Below, one piece after another: positions 1 through 7,808 of a stretch of 15,010 nt of DNA. Positions within the stretch are counted from its first letter, which is position 1; each line of letters starts with the position of its first letter. Position numbers and translations under genes: made by a program. Under the pieces are notes generated by a model. That model was not told the DNA's origin, ran no database searches, and was given only the letters and a program-made list of their open reading frames with translations. The DNA lies in NCBI GenBank assembly GCA_013416795.1, contig RQSC01000028.1, positions 110,094 to 125,103 of the forward strand, written 5' to 3'. The DNA is from Prasinococcaceae sp. CCMP 1430. Its lineage: Eukaryota > Prasinodermophyta > Palmophyllophyceae > Prasinococcales > Prasinococcaceae.

Positions 1-1
1 G

Positions 2-1054
2 CCGCGCGCGGGCGCCAAGGTGGCCAGCGCGCCCGAGCCCGCCGCGGCGGCCGAGGCGCGCCGGGCGGTGCTCGCCAAGGCGCCGCAGTGGCTGCGCAAG
101 CTGCTCACCACGCCGTTCTTCCGCGCGTGCCCCGCGCACTCGATGCTGCGCAAGGCCGAGCACAACTACTTCTGCATGGAGTGCGCCGTCGGCTTCTGCC
201 AGCACTGCATGCCGCGCCACGTCAGCCACAACGTCCTGCAGATACGGCGGTACGTCTACCACGACGTCGTGCGCCTCTCCGACATCAGCCCGCACATCGA
301 CGTGAGCGGCGTCCAGCCCTACATCATCAACTCGGCGCAGGTGATCTTCCTCAACGAGCGCCCGCAGCCGCGCCCGGGCCGCGGCTCGGGCAACGTGTGC
401 CGCACGTGCGCGCGCTGCCTGCAGGAGCCCCACCAGTTCTGCTCGCTCGCGTGCAAGGCCATCAAACTGCTCGGGGACGGCGTGAACCTCGAGCTGTCGC
501 CGGACAAGGATCGCGCGGCGAAGGGCGCGGCGGCGGCGGCGGCGCCCGCGCCGCAGACCGAGAGGCGCGCCTCTCAGAAGCGGCAGCCGCCGCCCGTGCG
601 CTCGCACTCCGCTTCGGGCGCCGAGGCCAAGCCGCTCGCGCACTCCGACGCCCGCGAAAACAGCGCCGGCGGCAGCGGCTCGCACGAGTCGCCCGCGCTG
701 CCCCTGGTCGTCGAGCGGCGCAAGAGCTCGGTCGTCGCTCAAACGCTCTCCGGCAGACTCAACCCCGAGACACTAAAGGCCATCGGGCTGCAAGCGGGGG
801 CCGGGGACGCCGAGCGCGCGCGGCCGCCGCCGGCGGCGCTCAAGCGGAGTGCGAGCGCCGTGTCCGAGCCGGAGGCGCCGGTGACCTCGGAGGGCGAGAA
901 CGAAATGCACACAGATCCCCACGGCAACGCCGGGGGGTGTACGCTCAAGGCGTCCGGAAGCGGGAGCGGAATGGACGCCTCGGCAGCTGCCTTCGTGACG
1001 TTCACCAGCGCGTCGAGACGCAAGAAGAAGGCGAGGCCGCTGCGGGCGGCGTGA
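2..1054 (+). CDS. PLATZ zinc-finger transcription factor, 5' partial
   Basis: Nuclear plant AT-rich sequence- and zinc-binding protein; members of the family bind A/T-rich DNA and repress or tune transcription. The frame is open to the window edge with no ATG before the homology (the first Met-like codon, at 20, is GTG), so the true start lies upstream. Counting from position 20, the core runs from WLRKLL (residues 24-29) to about 146. The zinc ligands C37-x2-H40, C52-x2-C55, C60-x2-C63, H67-x2-H70 are all present, followed by the hallmark LQIRRYVYHDVVRL (73-86), the YIINSA..FLNERPQ block (101-116) and a second Cys cluster C127, C130, C133, C141, C145. The C-terminal ~200 residues are low-complexity Ala/Ser/Pro/Arg-rich and end in a basic RRKKKARP tail that could be a nuclear-localisation signal. 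This tail makes the protein longer than typical plant PLATZ (about 200-260 aa, from memory). The stop TGA lies inside GTGAGT, a donor-like sequence, so a further 3' exon cannot be excluded. Confidence 0.9.
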   Translation, partial: PRAGAKVASAPEPAAAAEARRAVLAKAPQWLRKLLTTPFFRACPAHSMLRKAEHNYFCMECAVGFCQHCMPRHVSHNVLQIRRYVYHDVVRLSDISPHIDVSGVQPYIINSAQVIFLNERPQPRPGRGSGNVCRTCARCLQEPHQFCSLACKAIKLLGDGVNLELSPDKDRAAKGAAAAAAPAPQTERRASQKRQPPPVRSHSASGAEAKPLAHSDARENSAGGSGSHESPALPLVVERRKSSVVAQTLSGRLNPETLKAIGLQAGAGDAERARPPPAALKRSASAVSEPEAPVTSEGENEMHTDPHGNAGGCTLKASGSGSGMDASAAAFVTFTSASRRKKKARPLRAA

Positions 1055-1545
1055 GTGCGCCCAGCCGCCGCCCGGATCTGCTGGAGCGATCGGCCGCGTC
1101 ATGCAGCGGGCGGGCATGCGGGGCTGCCGACTTCAGCGTGCATTGTACGATAGTAGCTTCACACCATACGGAGTGGAGGGCATGCTCCACGATTCACAGA
1201 GGGCCGGTGGCACTGCGAAAAGCAGCCGAAGCACTGAGAGCATGTCACACAGGACCCGCGACGTGAAAGGCGCGCTTCCAGGTCGCAGCTCTCGCCACCT
1301 GCGGGACGGACTGCGGCGAGGAATGACGGGCCGACACGTGCGCGTGCGCGAGCGTGCGCGCGCGTACATCTACAGACACCGGCGGACGCTCACGATAGCG
1401 GGGCGACACGCGCCCCTTTTAGATAAAGACACTTCAGAGAGTGTGAGCCACGGAAATGGCCGACTGGCTCCCCCTGCTAGCGGGGGCGAGCGGTGAGGAC
1501 CGCCTGCAATTGCTGACGCAACCAGCGATGTAACCCCTGTATCCT
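1055..1545. other. Intergenic spacer between convergent PLATZ and Aha1-LRR genes
   Basis: No convincing gene. It separates two converging reading frames and should hold both 3' UTRs. It contains a perfect 6-bp stem (GTGGAG at 1173-1178, CTCCAC at 1185-1190), a purine-pyrimidine alternating tract around 1338-1366 and a GC-rich hairpin at 1470-1486. A TGTAA pentamer, the green-algal polyadenylation signal, lies on the plus strand at 1529-1533, about 475 nt past the PLATZ stop. Long frames here are GC-driven shadows without conserved motifs. Confidence 0.5.
1470..1486. other. GC hairpin downstream of the Aha1-LRR stop
   Basis: CCCCC (1470-1474) pairs with GGGGG (1482-1486) around a self-complementary GCTAGC, leaving one bulged T. 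It lies about 60 nt beyond the stop codon of the minus-strand gene, so it would fall in that gene's 3' UTR. A role in 3' end formation is only inferred. Confidence 0.35.
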
Positions 1546-2880
1546 TTACTCAGCCCCGTCCACGCTGATCTCGAGCGTGCGGCGCACCATAGTGAGCCCT
1601 TGGAGCATCGTGCAGCCGACCTTGGTGATTGCGCTGTTGGAGCGCAGGTCGGCTCGCGCGAGCGACGGCGCACCGCCGCACGCGAGTGCGCGCACGAGCG
1701 CACCAAGGCCCGCGTTCCCGAACTCGTTGCTGCGAAGGTCGAGCGACGTGAGCGCCGCCGCGCGATCGCCCTTGAGGCCGTCAGCGAGCTCGGCCAGCTC
1801 CGAGTCCTTGAGCATGGCGTACGAGAGGTCAATCTCCGTGGGCTTTTCCCCCCCGCCGTCCGCGAGGGAGGCCATGGCTGCGGCGAACTTGGACGGAAGC
1901 GCCTTTCGGCGGATCTCGTGCGCGTATTTGACCGCCTCGGCGGTGGCACGCGCTTCCTCGGCTGCCGCTTGTTTGCCCCGCTCCTCGCTCGCGATGATCT
2001 GCGCTTCGCTCTCGCCCGCCACCCTCCTCTGGACGGCCGCCAGCAGCGCGCCCACCAGCAGCGCCGCGCCGCTCAGGCCGCTGGCGGGACGGCCCGACGC
2101 CTCAGCTTCGTCGTTGCCACCCGAAGCGCCGGCGCCGTCGGCGCCGGCGCGCTCCGCGAGCGAGCCCACCACTGCCCGCTTCATGTCCAGCTCGACGGCG
2201 GTGAGATACTCCTCCTCGGTGAGCTCCTCCAAGTGTGTGCCCGGCCTCGCCTCCGGTCCAACTTTCACCTCGGCCTCGAGCTGGTCCTGGCCCGCGTCGC
2301 TGCCCCCCTGCTGCTGCGCGTCGCCTCTCTCAGCACCCTCGCCCCCCCCGAGGCCGCCGCCCACCTCGCGGAAGGTGATCGACCCGCTGCCCTCGCCGAT
2401 CGTCGGCTCCCCTGGGCCCACGCGTGCGTAGCCCCGAATGACGAGCTTGACCCTCATGGACACCACAGCCGTGTCCTTGCCCTTGCGCCGACAGTGCAGA
2501 CACTCGCCATCCGCCAGTGCCTCGGTGACCACCACCCGCAGGGTCGGCGCATCATACACGGCCGTCCCCACGGCGTTGCGTGCGAGCCACGCGCTGGCGA
2601 AGGGTAGCAGGTCCTTCTCCTGCCAGTGCCACGGCTCGGAGCCGCGAGGGCCATCTTCGCTGCCGCCGGGGGGTGCCGCCACGGTCTCGCTCGAGTCCGC
2701 CGTTTCGGCAGCCGCCGGCGCCCCGTCTGTGTCTACGCCTGCGCCCGCCTGCGACGACGGCGCGAACGCGCCGTCGCGGTAGTAGCCCGTGCCCGCCGCG
2801 CCCGTCCCGAAGACGTATCCCCGCCGCGCGCCGCCGAACGCGCCCGCGGCGACGAACGCGCCGCCGCCGCCGTCTCCCAT
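1546..2880 (-). CDS. Aha1 N-terminal-like domain + leucine-rich repeat protein
   Basis: 444 aa, single frame; ATG at 2880 has G at -3 and +4. Residues 21-36 carry the short motif GYVFGTGAAGTGYYRD. Residues ~84-245 resemble the N-terminal domain of Aha1, the Hsp90 ATPase activator: the opening PWHWQEKDLLPFA matches the family's WHWEEKD signature, followed by RRKGKDTAVVSMRVKLVIRG (cf. the NRKGK..F.YE..VKL.W.G block) and LEAEVKV with a terminal helix. Low-complexity Gly/Glu insertions interrupt it. Residues ~276-340 are Ala/Glu/Arg-rich and helical, possibly a coiled coil. Residues ~348-440 contain RNI-type leucine-rich repeats with LTSLDLRSNEFGNAGL as the clearest unit. The Aha1 C-terminal domain is absent. 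By homology the protein could touch the Hsp90 middle domain, with the LRR as a client or partner surface; that role is inferred. It diverges from MCM3 across a 1.4-kb spacer. Confidence 0.72.
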   Translation of the reverse strand: MGDGGGGAFVAAGAFGGARRGYVFGTGAAGTGYYRDGAFAPSSQAGAGVDTDGAPAAAETADSSETVAAPPGGSEDGPRGSEPWHWQEKDLLPFASAWLARNAVGTAVYDAPTLRVVVTEALADGECLHCRRKGKDTAVVSMRVKLVIRGYARVGPGEPTIGEGSGSITFREVGGGLGGGEGAERGDAQQQGGSDAGQDQLEAEVKVGPEARPGTHLEELTEEEYLTAVELDMKRAVVGSLAERAGADGAGASGGNDEAEASGRPASGLSGAALLVGALLAAVQRRVAGESEAQIIASEERGKQAAAEEARATAEAVKYAHEIRRKALPSKFAAAMASLADGGGEKPTEIDLSYAMLKDSELAELADGLKGDRAAALTSLDLRSNEFGNAGLGALVRALACGGAPSLARADLRSNSAITKVGCTMLQGLTMVRRTLEISVDGAE

Positions 2881-3125
2881 GACCGGCGCGCAGGGCGGGA
2901 GAGTGGGTGGAGGAGCGGAGAGCCCCAGCGCTGAGTGGCACGCCCCTTCCAGCCCGCCTCCCCGCGCGCTCGCCCCCGCGCGCCGCCCCTCTGCGGGCGC
3001 CGCCGCGCTTGACTCCCTCCGGCAGAGGCGGGGGAACGGCGGCTCGGTCCGCGCTCCCGATCCGGCTCGGCGGTGCGCCGATCCGGCACTTCATACCTGA
3101 TATGAGAACACTTGTGAGAAAAAGC

Positions 3126-3630
3126 ACCCAGAGAGACGTTCAATCCACCCACGGGCGAGCATTTTAAGCGTGGTCAAAACGAAGGGCGGCGAAACCTCAA
3201 ACCGGTCCCCGTCAAAACGCACCCTCTCGCCTCCCCGCGCGCTCGCCAACAGCAGAGAGACGATCGCATCGCCCACGGGCGATCATTCCGTGGCCCTTCT
3301 CAGCGCCGTCAAAACGAAGGGCGGCGAATTCGCCCCATCAAAACGCAGGCGCTTCGTCCTCCCCCGCGCTCGCTTATAGCAGAGAGCCGATTGCATCGCC
3401 CACGGGCGATCATTCCGAGGCCCGTCTCAGCGCCATCAAAACGGAAGGTGCCGAAAAGGCTTCATCAAAACGCATGCGCTTCGTCCCCTCTCCGCGCTCG
3501 CTTTTAGCAAACAGACAATCAAATCGCCCACGGGCGATCCTTCCGAGGCCCCTCTCAGCGCCGTCAAAACGAAGGGCGGCGAAATCGCCCCATCAAAACG
3601 CATGCGCTTCGTCCCGCCCGCCCCGCGCCC
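3126..3630. repeat. Tandem repeat, four copies of a ~127-bp unit
   Basis: Four imperfect copies can be aligned by eye. Landmark CCCACGGGCGA begins at 3148, 3272, 3399 and 3527 (spacings 124, 127, 128). The second landmark, CATCAAAACGCATGCGCTTCG or a variant, begins at 3210, 3336, 3463 and 3591. In copies 2-4 the unit contains the inverted repeat ATCGCCCACGGGCGAT (3268-3283, 3395-3410, 3523-3538). Each copy also has GTCAAAACGAAGGGCGGCGAA or a variant. A diverged fragment of the second landmark recurs at 3704-3723. Reading frames through the array are not conserved between copies and carry no protein motif, so this is non-coding. It lies between the divergent Aha1-LRR and MCM3 genes. Confidence 0.88.
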
Positions 3631-3634
3631 AATC

Positions 3635-3662
3635 CTTCCCGCCAAAACGTTTTGGCGGGAAG
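3635..3662. promoter_or_regulatory. Perfect 28-bp palindrome: double E2F/DP-type site upstream of MCM3
   Basis: The 28 bases are identical on both strands. Each half reads CTTCCCGCCAAAAC, so each strand carries TTTTGGCGGGAA, a canonical E2F binding sequence (TTTSSCGC / TTCCCGCCAAA). It sits about 630 bp upstream of the MCM3 ATG and directly after the tandem array. MCM genes are established E2F targets at G1/S in plants and animals. The palindrome is seen in the sequence; occupancy and control of MCM3 are inferred. Confidence 0.65.
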
Positions 3663-3994
3663 CGCGCGGGCGAACGGGCCTCCGCACCGAAAAGGGGGGT
3701 CGCCATCAGAACGCATGCGAGCGCCGCGCCCGCGAGGGCGCAACACACCCCGCCGCGCATCGCGCCGTCGCCTATCCTCATCCGCGCGGAAATCGCAGCG
3801 GATTCGCGCAAAACCAACCAAAACAGCGCGAAAGGATTCCAAACCCAAAACCCACCCGCGACGCGCACGAGGGGGCAAAACGAAACAAAACAAAAACGTC
3901 GTGCGGAAGGGGGCGTCCGAACCGCATCCGTGTGCCCAATCGGTCCGGCACCAGAACGAGGGCAGTCACGTCAAATTGCAATGGTACACGCGCG

Positions 3995-4020
3995 AACCCA
4001 AACCCTGACCCGAACCCTGG
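3995..4020 (+). promoter_or_regulatory. Telomere-like / telo-box-related tract
   Basis: Four near-repeats on a CCCTRA theme: AACCCA, AACCCTGA, CCCGA, ACCCTGG. The AAACCCT core at 4000-4006 matches most of the plant telo-box AAACCCTAA, which is common near transcription starts of proliferation and translation genes. It lies about 270 bp upstream of the MCM3 ATG. It could be a promoter element or a short interstitial telomere-like remnant. Confidence 0.35.
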
Positions 4021-4291
4021 GAGGTTCCCACCCGTTCGCACGTTCAAAAACACGTGCGAGCGTCCCGAGCGCGCGCGGCAGAATCCGCGGGGGCGGGAGC
4101 GGCGCGTTGCGCGGCATCCGGCGTGCGGGATCTCGTAGAGATCGAGATCTCTGCGCGCGCGGTTTGGCCGCGCGGCGCGGGCGCTTTGGCGAGCGCAGGG
4201 GCTGGCGGGCGGAGAAGGATGGGTTGGGGTGCGAGTGGGTGCGGGCGGGTGCCACACCGCATCCCTGTCTCTCCTCGGAGGGAGCAGAGCC

Positions 4292-6414
4292 ATGGCCGCC
4301 GCGACCCGCGCCTCGATGCCCGCCGCCGGCGCGCGCCGCGCCGCCTGGGGCGAGCTGCTCCTTCTGCTGGTTGAGCATCCGCTCGCGCGCGCCGCCGGGG
4401 TGGGAGAGGGGCCGCGGAGGGCGCGAGAAGGAGTGCGATCCCTCGCTGCGCGCGCGCACGGATATCGACGCGCGCTGTGGAGACTGACCCCGGCGCGCCT
4501 TCGGCTGCTCTCTCGACTGCGCTCGCGCGCGCGCCTCCCGCGCGGCCCCCACGCCCCCCCGTTGCGCACGCAGCGCGGCGTGCGCCGCACGCCCACCGAG
4601 TACCTGTCGCCTTTCGAGCGCGCCGTCGAGGACGTGGTCAAGCAGAAGTCGCCCGCGTACCTCAAGGAGGGAGAGTCCGTGCGCGTGGGCTTCGAGGGGC
4701 AGTTCGGCTTCCACCGCGTGTCGCCGCGCGAGCTGCTCTCGCCCTTCCTGGGCACGCTCGTGCAGGTGGAGGGCATCGTCACCAAGTGCTCGGTGGTGCG
4801 CCCCAAGCTGGTGAAGTCGGCGCACTACATCAAGGCCAAGGACGAGCTCATGTTCCGCGAGTACCGCGACATGACGAGCTTCGACGGCCCGGCCACCGGC
4901 GCGAGCTACCCCACGCAGGACGCCGACGGCAACAAGCTCGAGACGGAGTTCGGCAGGTGCGTGTACAAGGACCACCAGTCGCTGGTCATCCAGGAGATGC
5001 CCGAGAACGCTCCGCCCGGCCAGCTGCCGCGCTCGGTGGAGGTCGTCGTCGAGGAGGACCTCGTCGACAAGTCCAAGCCCGGTGACCGCGTGCAGATCGT
5101 GGGCATCTACCGCCCGGTCGGCTCCAAGAGCGGCAACGCCGGCTCGGGCATCTACCGCACGCTGCTCGTGGGCAACTCGATCAAGACCATCGGCCGCAAC
5201 CGCGGGTCGAAGGCCGCCCTGACCGCCGCGGACATCAGGCTGATGAGGCAAGTCGTCAAGCGCAACGACGCCCTCGCGTACATGGGCGAGTCGCTCGCGC
5301 CGTCCATCTGCGGCCACCAGGACGTCAAGGAGGCCATCCTGCTGCTGCTGGCCGGCGGCGTCGAGAAGACCCTCGAGAACAAGACGCACCTGCGTGGCGA
5401 CGTCAACATGCTCATGGTCGGCGATCCCAGCGTCGCCAAGTCGCAGCTCCTGCGCTGCGTCATGAACATCTCCCCGCTGGCGGTGAGCACGACCGGCCGC
5501 GGCAGCAGCGGCGTCGGTCTGACCGCCGCCGTGACCACCGACCAGGAGACCGGCGACCGCCAGCTCGAGGCGGGCGCGATGGTGCTCGCCGATCGCGGCG
5601 TCGTGTGCATCGACGAGTTCGACAAGATGTCCGACATGGACCGCGTGGCCATCCACGAGACGATGGAGCAGCAGACCGTCACCATCGCCAAGGCGGGCAT
5701 CCACACGACGCTCAACGCGCGCTGCAGCGTCGTGGCCGCGGCCAACCCTGTGTATGGCACCTACGACACGTCGCGCTCCATGATGGAGAACGTCGGCCTC
5801 CCCGACTCGCTGCTGTCTCGCTTCGACCTCCTCTTCATCCTGCTGGACAAGATGGACCCCGAGCTGGACGCGCGCATTGGCGAGCACGTGCTGCGCATGC
5901 ACCGCTTCCGCGGCAAGGGCGTCGGCGGCGCCGCCGTGGCCGCCATGGAGGACGACGCGGACGCCGAGGAGGAGGAGTCTGCGTACGCACCCTACGACGC
6001 GCTGCTGCACGGGAAGCGCCGGAGCGGGCGCCAGCAGCTGCTGAGCACCGCCTTCCTTCGCAAGATGATCAACTACACCAAGGAAAGGTTCGAGCCGCAG
6101 CTCACAGAGGAGGCCTCGGAGATCATCGCCAACAAGTACACCGAGCTGCGCCAGAACGGGGGCAACAGCAGCCTGCCCATCACCGCGCGTACGCTCGAGA
6201 CGATGGTCCGCCTGGCGACGGCGCACGCGCGCCTCATGCAGCGCAAGAAGGTCAGCACGCGCGACGCCACCGTCGCCACCGAGCTGCTCGCGCGCGCCAT
6301 CGGCGGCGAGGCTGCGGCGGCAGAGGAGCGCGCGGGCGGCAGCGGCCGGGGTGGCGCCAACGGCAAGAGCAGCGGCGGCAGCGGCGAGGGCGGTGCCGAC
6401 GGCGGCGATGGCAG
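4292..6414 (+). CDS. MCM3: MCM3 DNA replication licensing helicase subunit (main body)
   Basis: Subunit of the nuclear MCM2-7 replicative helicase. ATG at 4292 has good context (GCCATGGCC). Conserved sequence starts at PTEYLSPF (residues 101-108) and includes YLKEGE..VGFEG, the plant-like FGFHRVSPRELL, VEGIVTKCSVVRPK and YKDHQSL..QEMPE. The AAA+ core has Walker A GDPSVAKS (377-384), GRGSSGVGLTAAVTTDQETG, Walker B CIDEFDKM (D441, E442) and arginine finger SLLSRFDL (R510). The lid continues to TARTLETMVRLATAHAR and DATVATELLARAI. The first ~95 residues do not look like an MCM3 N-terminus; an acceptor-like CCCCCCCGTTGCGCACGCAG ends at 4573 and would start an in-phase exon just before homology. 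After ~6300 the frame becomes Gly/Ser-rich and stays open to 6667, antisense to eIF3m. The missing winged helix appears at 7741-8172, so the end given here is the inferred break. Neighbouring E2F and telo-box-like sites suit S-phase control. Confidence 0.93.
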
Positions 6415-7808
6415 GCGCGGGCGAGCGGCGCGGCCGCCCGGGCCTCGACGACCGCGGCGTGCCCTCGGGCCGCCACCCCCCGTGCTGCGACCTAAGCCTC
6501 CGCCTTGGCAGCGAGCCTGCTGGCGGCGGCCTTGGCCGAGACGTCGGCGTAGCGCGACACGTGCTGCACGGTCTCGCCGATGGCGGCGCGCCACTGGGCG
6601 AGCTGCGCGCGCAGCGCCGCCCAGTCCTCGCCGCCGAACGTCCTGCGCGCGACCTTGGAGGTGGTGACGCAGCGGCCGAGCTGGTCGATCTGCGCCTCGA
6701 ACACGCCCGCGCCGATCGCCTCGACCACCCACTCCTCCACCTCGCCCTCCTCGATGGCGAGGTCGGCCACGATGTCGGCGTACGACATCGTGCCCTCCGC
6801 CGAGCGCGTCGCCAGCGCGGCGAGCGACTGCAGCCGCATGCGCCGCCCCGCCTGCGCGGCATCCAGCCCCAGGCCGCCCAGCAGGCCGCCGTTGGCCGCC
6901 ACGAGCCGCGCGTAGTCGCCGTAGGTGCCTGTGAGGAAGATCTTCAGCAGCGCGTGCGCGGGCGCGTCGGCGCCCTCAAGCTGCGCCACGGCGGGCAGCG
7001 AGAGCAGGTCCGACCCGAAGACGCCCTCGCACTGGATGAGGCCAGCGACGGCGCGCCGCGCGGCGGGCACCGCCTCGGCCATCGCCGCGTCCCCCGCGCC
7101 GAAGGACGCCAGGTAGCGGTCGAGCTGCGCGAGCGCACGCTCGCCGCACAGCGCGCCGCCCTCGGGCGCCCACAGCAGCTCCGAGGCCGCGAGGTGCAGC
7201 GGGCGCATCTCCGCCGCGGGCACGCCCCACGCCTTCTGCAGCGACGACAGCGCGCCGATCACGGAGGACACCTCGTCGGCCTGGCCCGTCGCGCGCGCGT
7301 AGGCGAACGCCGCGCCGAGCGCCTGGAGCTTGGCCGCGGGGAAGGGCGCGAAGCTGAAGAGGTGCAGCATGTGGCGCAGGCGCAGCGCGGGGCGCTGCTC
7401 CTCGGCCTGCGACGCCGCGAGCGCGGCCGCGAGCGACGCGACCAGCGCGGCGCACGCGGCCGCGTCGCCGACGTTCTTCACCATCGACGACATGATCATC
7501 ATCACGGTGTGCGAGTCCTCCTCGTCCTCGTACTGGCAGATCTCCTCGAGGTGCCCCGCGAGCGTCTGGGCGTACTTGGCGTGCTCCCCGGCCTGCGCGA
7601 GCGCCTCGAGCTGCTGCGCGCCGGCCTCGCCGCCGAGCGCGCCCGTCTCCGCGGCGAACTGCGCGACGGCAGAGCCCACGCCATCCTCGTGCATGTCCAC
7701 CAGGTACGCGCCCCCCGTGGAGGGGTCCATCACCGCCGCCATGGCCGCGCCCCCTCCGGTCGAGAGCGGCGGCGCGCGCCGCGGCGGCGAGGCGGGCGCT
7801 GATGGCAG
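6407..7808. other. Putative MCM3 intron or insertion containing eIF3m, bounded by GATGGCAG direct repeats
   Basis: GATGGCAG occurs at 6407-6414 and 7801-7808. Both copies are in the reading frame of their flanking MCM3 segment (GAT GGC AG). Removing 6415-7808 (1394 bp) joins the ATPase frame to the winged-helix frame without a shift, with GC..AG boundaries. In the likely donor interval (6300-6490) I found no strong GT donor that is in phase with a good AG acceptor. The repeat could be a target-site duplication, microhomology, or chance in GC-rich Gly codons. Confidence 0.4.
6492..7742 (-). CDS. EIF3M: eIF3 subunit M (PCI domain)
   Basis: Cytoplasmic subunit of translation initiation factor 3, contributing to its PCI/MPN octamer core. 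416 aa, close to the family length, with no intron. The ATG at 7742 (GCCATGG) precedes an alternative ATG four codons later at 7730. Features include an N-terminal helical-repeat region with RPALRLRHMLHLFS (117-130), a helical middle, a PCI region at roughly 230-370, and the winged-helix part MSYADIVADLAIEEGEVEEWVVEAI (319-343) followed by IDQLGRCVTTSKVARRTFG (352-370), which matches the family's IDQ..+.V.VS...RTFG end. A final helix contains W374 and W384. The whole gene lies antisense between the MCM3 ATPase body and the MCM3 winged-helix segment. Its stop (6492-6494) overlaps the MCM3-frame extension, and its start codon overlaps a plus-strand ATG at 7741. Lack of introns would suit a retrocopy, but nearby genes are also intron-poor. 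Confidence 0.92.
   Translation of the reverse strand: MAAVMDPSTGGAYLVDMHEDGVGSAVAQFAAETGALGGEAGAQQLEALAQAGEHAKYAQTLAGHLEEICQYEDEEDSHTVMMIMSSMVKNVGDAAACAALVASLAAALAASQAEEQRPALRLRHMLHLFSFAPFPAAKLQALGAAFAYARATGQADEVSSVIGALSSLQKAWGVPAAEMRPLHLAASELLWAPEGGALCGERALAQLDRYLASFGAGDAAMAEAVPAARRAVAGLIQCEGVFGSDLLSLPAVAQLEGADAPAHALLKIFLTGTYGDYARLVAANGGLLGGLGLDAAQAGRRMRLQSLAALATRSAEGTMSYADIVADLAIEEGEVEEWVVEAIGAGVFEAQIDQLGRCVTTSKVARRTFGGEDWAALRAQLAQWRAAIGETVQHVSRYADVSAKAAASRLAAKAEA

Noticed and set aside
3121-3640. CRISPR-like array
   Set aside because: Units are tandem and ~127 bp without constant short repeats separated by unique spacers, and the genome is eukaryotic.
3474-4487. Plus-strand frame across the tandem array and MCM3 upstream region
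   Set aside because: Not conserved between repeat copies and carries no protein motif.
6415-6667. Extension of the MCM3 frame into Arg/Pro-rich sequence
   Set aside because: It is antisense to conserved eIF3m C-terminal codons and resembles no MCM3 tail, so I treat it as read-through beyond a splice or break point.
3971-6862. Very long minus-strand frame antisense to MCM3
   Set aside because: Shadow frame of a GC-rich coding gene; the plus strand carries the complete MCM3 motifs.
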